From the NCBI GenBank assembly GCA_038093975.1, contig JBBPTG010000003.1, forward strand, positions 372,001 through 436,000: a DNA stretch of 64,000 nt, read 5' to 3'. Every line of letters begins with the position of its first letter. The first letter of the stretch is position 1. The DNA comes from Chalciporus piperatus (lineage: Eukaryota; Basidiomycota; Agaricomycetes; Boletales; Boletaceae). Shown piece after piece: positions 47,560-59,538 of this stretch. Under the pieces are notes generated by a model that was not told the DNA's origin, searched no databases, and saw only the letters and a program-made list of their open reading frames with translations. The translations under genes were made by a program, and so were the position numbers.

Positions 47560-48594
47560 GACAGTGATGGTGGAAGTATGAGGACAAGAATCAAAAGACC
47601 ATGACCCTGGTATGCCATGGCTTTTATATGCTGACCAATTTGACCATATGACTCATGTAGCTACAGCATTACAAAGCAGGTACACCATGGCAGTGCTGCC
47701 GGCATGCCGAAGGACAGGCAGACGCAAGGCCGCGTGCATACGATCAAAGAGCGTGCATAGTGACTACAGTCACAGGCGAACGTGCTAGTGTACATGAATT
47801 GCGCAATTAGATCGTGGCCGTGGATAGTTGACCAATAGTTGAATGGATCGGGCGCTCGGGAGATACCGATATGACGGGAGAGCGTTGCGGCCGAGAATAG
47901 GTCGAGATTCAGTCGCAAGCTCAGCTGACTTGGCATTAAAGTTCCGTCCGTCAACTGTCCGTTGTCATTCATCGCGAAATTGAAAATCGATGAGCTTGCG
48001 GTTGTAGCCTGGATGGGGATAGCGGATCTGGTCCAGTTGGTTAGTGCCAGTGATTGAATGGGTTCGACGACTTGAATACATTGCGAAGAATCGAAGAGGA
48101 TGAAACACGTTGTCAGAAGGAGATGTGGATGGTGTTGAAGGATATATGGTTACGAAAGTCTGAGAGACCATGTTGCGGGCGATGATTGGACGTTGAGAAT
48201 TGGCGTAGTAAAGGGAGCCGACGAAGACAGTTTGAGAAGAGCTTTAGGTGGACAAACGTGCGCAAGGACCCGTGGCACCGCGTGGCATCGTGGACGATAG
48301 AATGCAAGAGTAGAAAAAGTCCGAACGGCAAGGACCACGATGCTACTTTCTCTCCGCTGGTGAGTTTGACTGTACTTTGTTGGCCATCATGATGCAGACT
48401 GATTTCTGTTCGACGTAGACTGGCTTGAAGGATGGTGACGCTGACTCATCAGCGAGACGATCAAGTTTCCGAGGTCAAAGCACGTGTCTCAGTCGATATC
48501 GTCATTTCTTTTCAACTCTGACCGGTCTCGACAGCAACACTCAATCTACTCTAGTCCTCGTCCTCGTCCTCGTCCACGTCCACGCCGATCACAA
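47560..48594. other. Spacer with a possible small minus-strand gene
   Basis: On the minus strand an open frame near 48150-48338 reads VLAVRTFSTLAFYRPRC then PRVLAHVCPPKALLKL, similar in composition to a mitochondrial presequence. Further downstream another frame (VVEPIQSLALTNWTRSAIPI, MNDNGQLTDGTLMPSQLSLR) is open from about 48100 to 47661. I could not find a start and splice sites joining them with confidence. A CCTCGT-type microsatellite at about 48550-48575 precedes KCS1. Confidence 0.3.
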
Positions 48595-51500
48595 ATGCGG
48601 CCACTCGCAGACACAGACATAGCCAACCCTCCCACTCCCCCGCCCACATCCCCAGACGTCTTTGCCATTCCCTCACAACGTCCTCAGCCCCCTCATCAAT
48701 CTACTTCACCCCCACCCCGCTCCTCCGCTTCCCTCGCCCACCATAATCATCCCCCTGCAGAGCCCATAGAGGCTCCTCGCAGACGTCTCAACCCAAATCG
48801 CGCACTCACCCTCCCTTCATCTCCCCGGGATGCCATACCTGATCGCCCCCTTTTCGTACAAAAGCATCCGCAAGCACGTCGCTTTTCCATTTCTTCTGCT
48901 TCCTCTTCCACCAGTGCTTCCGACCATCGTCCGTATCAACCACTCCCAAGTTCAAGTTCGGGAATCGGTCGTAAAGTTGCAGAGTCACTCCAGCTCTTCA
49001 AAGAGTCCGAAGAAAGACCGCGAGACAATCCCAAGTCTGAAAAACCAGCTTCGAAGCGTCGTCTCACAACCTCCCCAAACGACCCTGTTGCGGAAGCGAA
49101 GTACGAGTTTGTGAAGCGAGCAGATTGGCCTGATCCGGAAACTGCTGCCCTGCGAAGGGAACGTAGCTCGACTGCCTTGGAGAGAGTCAGAACCCGCGAA
49201 AGCGTCAGCTCGCACGGAACTAAGGAGCCAGATGCCGTCCCTCTGAGGCCCCTCCCTCGTGACATTCCGTTCACTGATCCACCTCATTGGCACAAGGATC
49301 TTGCCCGGCAAGAATCACATATTCGTGGCAGGCGCGGCCTCTGGGATCGCGCATCTGACATATCAGTATTCGATTCTCAACCGAGTTCCAGTGAGACGTC
49401 ACCTGTCATCATACCAGATTCCCCTTGCCTTCGACCCCACTCCCGAGGTTATCCCCCATCTCCCACCCCCTCCCGTTCGCCCACACATCGGATACCTCCC
49501 TTGGCATTATACAACCCTGTAGTGGATGCCAGCAACGCTTTGGAGGATCGTCAGTCACTCCCAACGCATTCTATTGGGGCAGATCGATCTCGCTCACGGT
49601 CACCTACCCCCACCCATGTATCATCATTTAGATCCACGATCATTTCTCCGTCGCCTTTCCTTCCGGCTAGCGATCCCCCTTATTCGCCATGGTCGACCGA
49701 TGATGAGTCAGCTTGGGAGACTTCATCAATCACGTCGGACGCTTCTACCACCTCTGGGACCTCGGAGCATCCACTGTCCCTTGTCCAGGGTGGGGAGAAG
49801 GCATATGATGCGTACGATGATGAAGATGAGAGGAAACACACAGCATTGAGCTTGCAGTCGGAGGGTGACACCTCTTGCGGTGCTAATGCCTGGAACGCTG
49901 ACTCATTAAATATGACGTTCAGTGACTCGGATGAGAGCTTACCTCACATCCCTCTCCGTCCCTTCCGCAACCAGGTTGGCGGCCACAGCGCAATATACAA
50001 GTTTACCAAGCGAGCTGTGTGCAAGGTCAGTTTGTGTGACAATGCAGTAAACGTTTGGCTAATATCGACCTTTCTAGCCTCTTGTGTCGCGAGAGAACCA
50101 ATTCTACGAGGCAGTTGAGCGAGAAGCCCCACCGTTGCTTGGCTTTATCCCGCGATACTTGGGGGTCATGCTGGTAACTTACCGTCGGGTTCTCAAGGGT
50201 TCTCCTATTCCAGATCCATCAAACACGCCTCCACTTGCTGCATCTCACTTTTCTGGTAGAGCCACCAGCGAGCCATACCGCCCATTTAACACCACGGTCT
50301 CGGGGCATTTTGCCACCAACAGTCTAGATGTCACTGGATCGGAGACTACCGAAGAAGCAGAGTTGCCGGAGGTTGCCTTGGATCGTAACCGTCATATCAT
50401 CCCAAAATGGCTTCTTCACAGGGGCCACCGTGCACCGTCTCTCGGCCGCCGACCACGTGTATCTTCGACACAGCTTACCCCTGCGACGGAGTCCAGTCCC
50501 GCACTCATACAAAACCAAGGCAATATCGGGCAAAACGGGTCAACTTGCAAGCGGAGTCCTCTTACTCGGGAAAACACCATTCCCCTTGATGAAGATGATC
50601 CCTACTCTGGTAGAGATACACCGTGTGTAATGTCGTCTTTTTCCGACTCGAGGTCTGCTTGGAGGATGGTTACCTCGGAAGATCCCCACCGTAGTCGGCC
50701 TGATCTGCGCCCGTTTCATTCAGAATTATTTATCGGCTCGCAACCACCTCCACAAAGCTGGTTCGGAGGCACTGGCTCCACTACTGTAAACACCAGATTA
50801 AAGGACCACATCTTCAGCACCATTCTACGTCGTTTTCACCGTCGTTATAACCCTCGGTGGGCGAACGGTTCCAATACAGAGGACGAAAGGGAGTTATCTG
50901 CTCGTGCAGGACGCGCCGCATTCTCGGCAGCTCGACAAGCGCGCTCAGCGTATCGCCAACAGTACGCTAACCAGATCGAGCGAGTCAAGGATCAGGGTAC
51001 CCATTCGTCCTCAGCCCTCCGAAGAGTGCGAAGCGAAGGCGCGATGGATCACAATGGGCAGGACACATCTTTTGATGCAGACTATGATAAACTGGATGAT
51101 TTTGTCGGGCCTTCGTTAACTCGGCGAAGATCTCGCTCACGATCTGTAGACTCCCCTCCTCCTATCTACCGGTCTCCTGCACTACCCCCGAATAGGCTAC
51201 TTTCGTCGAGCTGCAGCTCGGATGCAATCTCCCGCCAACATCACTTCATTCTCATGGAGGATCTGACGGGCCGCTTGAAACACTCGTGTGTATTGGACTT
51301 GAAGATGGGTACAAGGCAGTATGGTATGGACGCCATCCCACCAAAGAAGAAGAGCCAGCGCAAGAAATGTGATCGGACAACCAGTCGCCCTCTGGGTGTC
51401 CGTGTTTGTGGTATGCAGGTGCAGTAATTATAAGCTCGGAGACGCCCAAGTGTTTACTGACCCGACACAGGTTTGGAACCATGCCACACAATCTTACGTG

Positions 51501-52301
51501 ACCCAAGACAAGTATATGGGCCGTGACATCCGTGCAGAAGCCTTTCCATCGGTGCTTGCCTCTTTCCTATACGATGGAGAGCGTCTCCTTGTTTGGCAAA
51601 TTCCAATTCTACTTCAAAAGCTTTACACACTCGCGCGCATCATTAATCGTCTCAAGGGTTACAGGTTCTATGGCTGTAGTCTGCTCTTAATCTACGACGG
51701 CGATCGCGAAGCCCAGGAAGCTTTCCGTATGTCGGCTCTGGAACACCCATTCTCGCGGAGTCAACGTGGGGAATCGCTCGAACGATCCCAGACGCGGTCC
51801 AGGAGCGAGGTCGAAGTCCACACGTCCTTACGGCGCGCGCACAGCGAAGATTTGCTCGTCGGACCTGTTGGGAAATGGTCAGACGGAAAGCGGAAACGCG
51901 GAGAGGTCAATGTTCGCATCGTTGATTTTGCCCATACCACTACTGGACGCGACTGGGCTCCGTGTCCGCCTCCCCCAGACCGTGAGGTCGTTCAGCAGAT
52001 GTCAAGTTCCAAAGGGTACCAAGCGGAGGTCGACGCGGAGACGGGCACCATTTATGCTCGCTTCCCACCACACTACCCCAAGGAACCTGATCGTGGATTC
52101 TTGTTTGGTTTGAAGAATTTGACGGAGACGTTGGAGAAAATCTGGAATGATGAGCGCATCCGGAGGATCAAAGTTTCGCGAGACGGTTCTTCCGTCGATG
52201 CCTCGCCACTCCCACCTTTAGTCACGGATGGAAAGGAGATCTTTGATGAGATTTTCGGACCTCTGGAGCCTGGTGAGGACCCAGGAATGCTGTCTACGTA
52301 A
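48595..52301 (+). CDS. KCS1: Inositol hexakisphosphate kinase, Kcs1-like
   Basis: Makes the pyrophosphate 5-IP7 from IP6, a phosphate- and stress-signalling molecule. The first 450 residues are disordered and rich in Ser/Pro/Arg, as in other fungal Kcs1 proteins. The kinase then begins with [20 protein letters not shown] and [20 protein letters not shown], where an intron splits KP. A long insertion lies before [21 protein letters not shown], containing the family's PxxxDxKMG-type inositol-binding motif in the form SCVLDLKMG. Later come [15 protein letters not shown] and [15 protein letters not shown] with the metal-binding Asp. It ends [10 protein letters not shown]. Two introns, about 1200 residues. 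Confidence 0.92.
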
Positions 52302-52719
52302 GTTTCCTTATCTTCTACATACATCGCTATTTTTCTTTGCTGTTGGGCGTCATTATTTGATTTTCTGCGCTTCGCTTTGCTTGTTTCTTGCCTTGGGAAC
52401 CACATTTGCCCACTTCCCAACGCCGTACTGGCATCTATAATCGCACACCTCTAGACTTTTACTTACCCACCCTACACATATCACCCCCGCTGTATCCTGC
52501 GTTGTACTAAACTGTCTCGTTTCCTCCTCTCGCGTACCTCTAGATAATCTTTGGTTCACATACACGTAATTACGAATGGCATCTAATGAAACCATCCATG
52601 CGTCGTTCACTTGGAGTGCTGCGGTGTTGGTCGAGAATCCGGGAAGGTGCAAGAGAAAGTTCTATTAGCATGTCGTCAACCATGCACAACTACATCTATG
52701 TTGAATAGCAGAGGAGGCG
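52302..52719. other. Convergent 3' region KCS1/QCR9
   Basis: About 420 bp with no gene or repeat; holds the two 3' UTRs. Confidence 0.5.
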
Positions 52720-53072
52720 TCATGAGTCATCGCTCTGGATGTAGTTTGCACGGATGTCCTTCCATTGCCGCTAGTAAGTAGAAGTTCTGTCAGTGGATGG
52801 CTGGAACGAGACTCGGCGGTAACTCACGCCCCTGTTCCAACTATCCCAGAAAGACTGTATGCCGACATCGAAGCCGACGCCGAATGCGAACGCGCCAACA
52901 AAGATGCTGGACACATAGACACCTGGACGAATCTGAACTCAGTGTCCAAGTTTTCTAAGTATTGCAAGACGAACTGTTGCGCTTCGCGATGGTGTTGTAG
53001 AATGCGTTGGCGAACTATAACGATGATTGTTAGCAAACTTTCCAAGGACAGAGCATCTGTACTGACTGCCAT
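52720..53072 (-). CDS. QCR9: Cytochrome b-c1 complex subunit 9 (63 residues, four exons)
   Basis: Small inner-membrane subunit of respiratory complex III near the Rieske protein. Exon 1 is only ATGGCA (Met-Ala) followed by donor GTCAGT. Exon 2 gives FANAFYNTIAKRNS. A 54-nt intron splits the Ser codon. Exon 3 gives VYVSSIFVGAFAFGVGFDVG then IQSFWDSWNRG. The last exon gives RQWKDIRANYIQSDDS. The single transmembrane helix and the RQWKDI motif are typical. Total 63 residues, normal for the family. No single frame shows the protein, so it is easily missed. It is head to head with uS11m over 137 bp. Confidence 0.9.
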
Positions 53073-53209
53073 TGTTTCTGTCTGGATGTTGAGGAGAAAG
53101 AAAGAGTTTTCTGGTTACAACCCGGTGGTGTCCGTTACTCGACCTTTCCCACGGTTCTGCTACTTACGGACTCTTTATTTCAGACTTTTGTAGATCTTCA
53201 CTACAAGGC
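53073..53209. promoter_or_regulatory. Bidirectional promoter QCR9/uS11m
   Basis: 137 bp separate start codons of two nuclear genes for mitochondrial proteins. No CCAAT box is visible. Confidence 0.6.
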
Positions 53210-53857
53210 ATGACCTCGACGCTGCGGTCCTCGACGCTATGGTCCTCTGCACTGCGCACTGCCCGACTGGCCCTCCATAACTCATCCCGTCCCAACCCAG
53301 CACTCTCAAGGGCCTTGTCCCTCCCAACCAACCCCTTCCCGGACGTACCACCAACACCCCCCAAGTCGCGTCCGACCCCAGCACACTTGGAATTCCCCCC
53401 GCTAGGACCCATCTCCTACGACTCTATTCCAAACCCCCTCTCCACTTCCAAACAAAGCATCCTGAAAAACACCCCTCCTCCTCCAAAATACCACTTTTAC
53501 GGGGTCTTTAGTAAGAACAACTCCAAGGTCTTCCTCTGCGGACCCGATGGAAAGCTCTTGCCGAATGGTTGGTGGACGGCTGGTAAATGTGGTTTCAAGG
53601 GTGCGAACCGTAAGACACACGAAGCTGGGTACCAATGTGGTGTTCGGGCCTTCAAGCGGCTGGAAGAGATCGTCACGGAGAAGGGTCGCATATCGATTGT
53701 TGTCCATTTCACGGGGTTCGGAAAGGGGAGGAGTGCTGTCGAAGGCGTGTTTCTGACAACTGAAGGGGAGAGTATACGACCTTATGTCGTGGAAATCGAG
53801 GATAGAACTAATATCAAGATTGGTGGGACGAGGGCCAAGAAGCGGAGACGCGTTTAG
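53210..53857 (+). CDS. Mitochondrial ribosomal protein uS11m
   Basis: Small-subunit mitoribosomal protein, S11 family (MRPS18 in yeast nomenclature). The first 40 residues (STLRSSTLWSSALRTARLAL) form a presequence. A Pro-rich linker follows. The S11 fold reads YHFYGVFSKNNSKVFLCGPD, GKLLPNGWWTAGKCGFKGAN, EAGYQCGVRAFKRLEEIV, VHFTGFGKGRSAVEGVFLTT. The basic end RTNIKIGGTRAKKRRRV is characteristic of S11 at the rRNA decoding region. Single exon, 215 residues. Confidence 0.93.
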   Translation: MTSTLRSSTLWSSALRTARLALHNSSRPNPALSRALSLPTNPFPDVPPTPPKSRPTPAHLEFPPLGPISYDSIPNPLSTSKQSILKNTPPPPKYHFYGVFSKNNSKVFLCGPDGKLLPNGWWTAGKCGFKGANRKTHEAGYQCGVRAFKRLEEIVTEKGRISIVVHFTGFGKGRSAVEGVFLTTEGESIRPYVVEIEDRTNIKIGGTRAKKRRRV

Positions 53858-54090
53858 ACCAGGTATGTGCATGGTCTTCCCAGTTCAAGTATCTAGTTGA
53901 CAGTTTGCCCTGCTAGTTCTTTGTTGGATCGCTCTCCAGCGCGGAAAACGCATTCTGCATTGCGCGTATAACACAATGGCCACACGCCAAGCACGTAGTT
54001 GGTATGATACTAGCACCAACCTGGGCGTAATATAGATGGTATAACTCCACATCGATGTTATCATCGTCTACATGATCGTCCTCCGCTCCT

Positions 54091-54838
54091 TCATGCATCG
54101 AAGAATGGATCAGATGCGAATTTCTCGTAACCTACTCTTGCTAGGGAGTTGTGAGACACCTTGATGTCCGTCTCGATGTCATCTATTAGGGCTTCTGCTC
54201 CGATTGTCAATATCTCGCTTTCGTTCCAAACCCCACGAAGGACTTGCCTCGAGAAGTGTAATCAAGTTCGGGACGAATGTATCCCAGTACCAGCGCCTTC
54301 AACTTGCATCCATAAAAGTCAGAGTCAAACTTGTGCATGATGTGGATTTCCTTGAAAAGAGGGTCTGTACAGCGTATTTTGTTCACAAGCAACTTTGCGT
54401 ACGGCTGTCATTCTTTGGTTCTTGTAAAACGGATTCCACCCCAGACTCATTACCATGGGTAGCACGACGAGGTCTTCGGAGCGTAGCTCTGGTGATTGTC
54501 CGCTCACGGGGTATATGCGGGCATACCCATAGTACACCCCAGGCTCGGCGATAGTAGCCATGTTCGTTATAGAGTCGTCGGGTAAGTTGGCTGAAGATAC
54601 GTGAGTAATGAGATCACGTATGTCCAGGATACACACCAGTTGGACACCCGAGGTCTTTGCTGCCTCGTCCGAATCCATGTTGCACTTCTCCGTCAAGTTG
54701 GATCGGGTATGGGGCCTCCGGGGCATCAGGTCCAACGATTTGGGGTCTACTGGCACGGAACGAGTTGGTTTGAATTGGTGTGGGCGCTGAAGGTGTCTGT
54801 GAAGGTTTCAATGCTGGTTTGAATAATGCTTGCCCCAT
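54091..54838 (-). CDS. FMN1: Riboflavin kinase
   Basis: Phosphorylates riboflavin to FMN. The family core is complete: [87 protein letters not shown] and [10 protein letters not shown]. Three introns are needed. The third (54195-54247, 53 bp) has a GC donor, GCAAGT, and AG acceptor, joining TSR to [20 protein letters not shown]. An N-terminal extension [20 protein letters not shown] is Pro/Ser-rich and poorly conserved. About 190 residues. It is divergent from TAF8 over 177 bp. Confidence 0.94.
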
Positions 54839-55015
54839 GGCATCTAACTTTGCGTCTAATATGGATATCGAGAAGGCAGTCTAAGTCGTCGAGGAAATTG
54901 AGAAAGTGTAAGAAAGTGTGAATGGGAATTTGCTCGGAAGCCGAGTCGTCGTCGCACACCGGCTTGGTCTTAGACAGTTCTTACACACACCGTGACAGAC
55001 ATACTGGTTTCTTCG

Positions 55016-56039
55016 ATGGCTACTACATTCGCAGGTTATCAGCCTTATGGGAACTACCATCCCACTTATCCAGCCTATCCAATTCCCCCGGGCCAACCCA
55101 TGGTAGCTGCAGCCGCACCTCCACACTTTCCAGCCCACTTTCCTCAACCGACCCCAGCCCCAGGTTATCCGCTCTATGCCCTCCAGCCAGCTAACCCCCC
55201 CAGTCCACCGCCAGAGCCACCTATTGCTCCGGACATTCCTTCGATATCCCCACAAATCGCGTCCATGGAAGTACGAAAGTTGATCATATCACAGTTGAAG
55301 CAGGGGGAATTCGATGCCGTAGAACCTCGTGCATTGCAGAGACTAGAACTAGAAGTGATTGCATGTACGTACCCCTTTCCGTGTCTCCCATCTCCTTGAA
55401 GTGCTACATCCATTTCCACAGTCGTCCAAACGCTGTATGACCGAGCACACGAGTACGCGAACCTAGCCAACAGGGCGACACCTATAGCAAAGGACCTGCT
55501 CCTTGCATGTCACGAAAGGGGCGTAAAAGGGAAGGACCTGCACAACGTTGTGCTTTCCTCCAAATCGGCTGGTTGGTGTATACAGGTTCAATCACAGCAC
55601 CTTGCATTGATCCCCTTCCCAGATGCGATCCCAGAAACGTCGTTTGAACTTCCCTTACCGCGCGAGCGTTCACCAGAGCTACTTCCCTCTGATGACGAGG
55701 AGACGCTACCTGTCGTGCCAATCACGTTACGTTCACTTCCATCTCATTTCCCGCCACTCCCACCAAAACATACATACTTGAAGACCCCCGTGCGTTACCA
55801 ATTTGGTAACGCCGTTGCGATCACCATTGACATTTGTTTAGGCATCTCCACCCAAGAAAGCGGCTCTTCCCTCACTCGAACGGAAACTGAAAACTGCGGG
55901 ACTGGTTCAAGAATCGCTCAAAAATCTTTTGACAGCGACAGAAGACAATTTAGGTCAAGAGGATGGCGAACTACTTGGCCATATAGTCAACTGGGAAGCT
56001 TCGACGTACCCGCGGAAACGATGGAGAGTATCAGAATAG
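55016..56039 (+). CDS. TAF8: TFIID subunit TAF8
   Basis: Histone-fold subunit of the general transcription factor TFIID, pairing with TAF10. After a Pro-rich N-terminus comes the histone fold: VRKLIISQLKQGEFDAVEPR, ALQRLELEVIAFVQTLYDRA and HEYANLANRATPIAKDLLLA. The conserved C-terminal block reads FPDAIPETSFELPLPRERSP and PPLPPKHTYLKTPASPPKKA. Two introns; the second (about 55790-55841) splits after TYLKTP. The middle stretch around GWCIQVQSQHL is open and needs no intron. It ends YPRKRWRVSE. The C-terminal basic region is predicted to be disordered. Confidence 0.9.
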
Positions 56040-56275
56040 TAACCCCCGCCATCCACCAAATCGAAGCAATCGATGTCGCGTTATCTGTCCCTGCCCATGA
56101 CACACTCGCGTTGAAGCTTCTTGATGGCCAAGGAAATTTGCCCTGATGTCAATATGCGTCATCCTGATCAGGGGGTAATGATCGGACTTGTGGCGAGAAG
56201 GACTGCTCCGAGGACAACGAACTTTACCCGGTGCTTTGGTGACACCTGCCCAGCTAGTGCTGTATATTACGAGTT

Positions 56276-58228
56276 CTAATTGCTTTTTTTCTGCCTTTTC
56301 TTCTTCGGCGGCGGCGCATCTGGGGCATCGGAAGGTTGGAGCTCCTGCGGGGTAGTTATTTTAAATCTCGCTCCAGTCCGCGGTGGACGGGGTCGGCGAT
56401 GTTTATGTAGCTTGGGGTCTGAGCTTACGATAGGATCGAGGAATACAACAGGTGTGCCTTGGTTTGGGTGATGGTATTCTGGCGGGAACGTGGTGGTAGA
56501 GGTTGATGAATAGCCAGTGAGTTGAGGGTGAGCTGTATGCTGCACGGACGTAGAAACCGTTGAACTAGCTTCTTGACTGGTGAAAGCATTCCGACCCTCA
56601 TGATCCATTCTGGACGTTGCTGGGAAGCTTTTACCGCCCCTTTGAAGAGCGAAGTAACGAGCGCGACACTGGAGAGATTGTGTTTCAGAAGCTGAAGACA
56701 CGAGGGGAAAATACGATATTACCATATCCTCTGTCTTTCCATCACCGAGATGTTCGGCAATATCCTTCCAGGAGGCACTTTTGAGTTCATGCACATGATG
56801 AAGCAATATCATATCCTCTGCTTCTGTCCAACCATGTCTGCTGAGGTTAGGGTTCATTTGTTCCGTCCAACGGTCTCGGCAATGATCGTTGTGTCGGCCA
56901 GGTATACAGGCAGCGACATCTACCCACGAAGAACCATATGCAGCTACCGCAGCACATAGACGAACGTCCTCCTCTAGTGTCCAGACTGTGCGTTTGATGG
57001 AAGGGTCGATCGTGCGTTGAAACCTGTTGCTACATTGCTGTGGAGTCACATCTTCGGACACATAGCGAGCGACTGTGGCCGAGTAAATTTAATGAAATAC
57101 CTGAAAGTGGTTGGTCCTCACGTACCGAGATGCCAGTTGTCGTGTCCATACATTTGGATGGCTTTCAGAAGACGTTCATCAGCCAATGTTGTCCATCGAT
57201 GCGATTTCCGGGTCATCGCGTGGCGCATACAATCCAGAGGAGTTCGTTTCGTCTAAAAGCTGGCTCGTTAATCGAAGTCAAGCTACAATGTATTTTGAAT
57301 CTTACCCCGAGCTTCTCGGCTATGATTACCCAGTCTGGTTGATTGGTAGTGAACCCGGCGGCGAGAGACTTAACTCGTGATATTTCTTCTTGAGACCAAG
57401 GTTCATGATTGAGTTCAGGGTGTTGTTCCCCAAGCCACCGAACTTTACATTCCTGCGCTGTGCGCGTGAACATGGAAATAGCTGACATCTACGGATGGGT
57501 TGATCAGTCTGTGGAACGACAGTAAAGTCAGGGAATAAATAACTTTATCGGCAATCCGATCCCAGTCAAGATCCTCTTTATTCGACTCCGGAAAAGGCGC
57601 ATTTTGATGATGGATGTTAGAGAGAGCTGAACCACCCCTAGAACAGTTTGAGCGGGCCGAAGCCAACGAGCAAGGGAGCACACCTTTGAAGATCTAACGC
57701 GTGCGTGCGGTAGTTCTCGGTTCGTACAGCTTCCGCAAGTGCTTCTAATTCCTTGGTCTTCACTGAAAACCGCGTCGGATTACACTTGAAGAGTTCATAT
57801 CAAAAACATACTTGGGTGCACTTCACTCCAGCTTTGATAAAGGTTGCGCTTCAGAGCAGCATCGTGAAACGGGGATTCCTGCAAAGGGGTCATTTACAGA
57901 AAGGAGTCCAGCTGGCGTCCATACAGGTGACGATAGCTCTCGAATTGAAATGGGAGCTGTTGCCTTGACAGAGCCAGAGATAGTGACTGACCCTCCGACC
58001 TCGAGGTCAGGCTCTTCGGTAACGTCGACGGCATCCTGCATTTTTCCATCATCTGAGGATATGGTCTGAAAGGTCGGGAAACGAACGTACGAGTAATTTA
58101 TCGATTGTGCCCAGCTCCGCTTCGAGCCTCTCTATGTTATGCTTTAAAGCATGCTGATGTTCCTCGTTCGCTTGGAGAGCCTCCCGACCTAAATCGAGGA
58201 CTCTAGTTGTTTCTTGATCCCTTTCCAT
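56276..58228 (-). CDS. Myb-repeat protein, SNAPc large-subunit-like
   Basis: The N-terminus is a coiled coil (MERDQETTRVLDLGREALQA). SPFHDAALKRNLYQSWSEVH resembles the conserved region before the Myb repeats of SNAPC4-type proteins. The Myb repeats run WDRIADKVSAISMFTRTAQECK, WSQEEISRVKSLAAG, KSHRWTTLADERLLKAIQMY, VWTLEEDVRLCAAVAAYGSS and HGWTEAEDMILLHHVHELKS. The C-terminus is disordered with a basic end PPPKKKRQKKSN. About 600 residues, about nine introns; two junctions near 58060 and 57900 are uncertain. SNAPc activates snRNA promoters; a Bas1-like factor is the alternative. Confidence 0.8.
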
Positions 58229-58366
58229 AGCGTTTCCTTAGGACCTTAGTTGTTGATGGATAGAAGCTGCATGTGGCAAGGGGCTCGAATTTAGCGTAAT
58301 TTCTTGCCAAATTTCTTGCAAATACCCGACAAACCCGACACATACTTTTGACCTCACACGACCAAG

Positions 58367-59089
58367 ATGGCCAAAGGTGCAGCGAAACGTATAGGTGCGC
58401 AACGTTAGATTCATCGCAGACAGCACGAAATTGACACAGGTTTTCGTTCAGCCGGCCAGAATGAACAAACCGTCAGAAATCTTCGCCTCGGGATGTTTGT
58501 CCCCACCATACTGTCGATCTTGCTTCGTCTGTTGTTTAGACGCAGTTCTCTTCCACCTTCGAAGGGCTCGCTGGCCATATATGTCATGACTTATCTGCCT
58601 GCACTGTTTTTGTCCCGCTATCTGGAGAATATGGGCACTTCGCGACGCGATCCGACAACTGGAGCACTCATTTCCTCTGGTGAAGATCTTAGCCAACCTG
58701 GTGTTACAGAGTGGTGCTTTGACATCTTATATGTCACCTGTACGTCCGGAGTTCACTGTTAACCTTCTGTGGGTTTCTGACCCTTGCGTATTTATGCAGG
58801 GGCATGCCAAGTCGGGAGTGGTGCATTTGGCGACTGGTTCTGGTACTTTTACCTGGTGGTATGTACCTCTCCCTGTATCGGTTGCTGTGCGATAGCTTAT
58901 GGCTCTAAGATCCCGTTATACGCCCTGTTCAAAATCTGGAGTAACGTGGTTGGTCCCCTACTTCGTCGGTCAACGGATGGCCCCGCAGACACAGATCCAA
59001 GTGAAAAGAATGCGCCGAGCAAACGACAGGAGAAGCTTCGAAAGCGAAGCGAAAAAGGTGATCCTCGAGTTCGTGTTGCCCACAAATGA
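58367..59089 (+). CDS. SND2: SRP-independent targeting protein 2 / TMEM208-like
   Basis: ER membrane protein of the SND targeting pathway for tail-anchored and multi-pass proteins. Starts MAKGAAKRI; a 46-bp intron follows. Then NEQTVRNLRLGMFVPTILSI and hydrophobic helices LLRLLFRRSSLPPSKGSLAI, YVMTYLPALFLSRYLENMG. Family motif SGEDLSQPGVTEWCFDILYV is followed, after an intron, by CQVGSGAFGDWFWYFYLV and IPLYALFKIW. The basic tail ends DPRVRVAHK. Three introns, about 170 residues, normal for the family. Confidence 0.9.
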
Positions 59090-59538
59090 TGTGCGTCTGC
59101 AGAATAGCATGTTCACTTTGTTTACCTCTTCCCCGGCTATCGGGGCTGTTGCCATCTGAGTTCCTGTTTGGAATTTGCAAAGCCTTCGGGGAATGGATCT
59201 GATCGACTACCCTCAAGAGACGGTCAACACTCCCAGTGGGTGAAGCCAAACGGCGTCCGCAATATCTGTCCACCTCAGACATCTCACGATACAGACAATG
59301 GGCTACGTGATGCAAACTGAGGATTATAGGTCGAACGGCCGCAGCTAGCCCCGTACCCTTGGGCTTGCACGAATGATTTGAGTTGACCTTGGTTGACCTT
59401 GTAGAATCTAGGTTGCTGGTGCTTCGCGCCACGTGACTGACTTCTCCGGGACTTGAACTTCAAGTTGAAGCTTGAAGCACCCGCCGAACGCTCCCCTCAA
59501 GTCACCACCAGCATTGTCTGAAAGAACAATATCCAAGA
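59090..59538. other. Spacer before SFR1 with short repeats
   Basis: No gene. GTTGACCTTG is tandemly duplicated at 59382-59391 and 59392-59401. An imperfect palindromic cluster of TTGAAG/CTTCAA words lies at about 59452-59477 upstream of SFR1. Confidence 0.5.

Noticed and set aside
45950..47660. Terminal inverted repeats around the AT-rich gene
   Set aside because: Only short matches such as TGACTCA-like words were seen near both edges; no convincing TIR or target duplication.
55560..55585. Short intron in TAF8 near GTTGGTGTATACAG
   Set aside because: The frame is continuous through this stretch, so no intron is needed.
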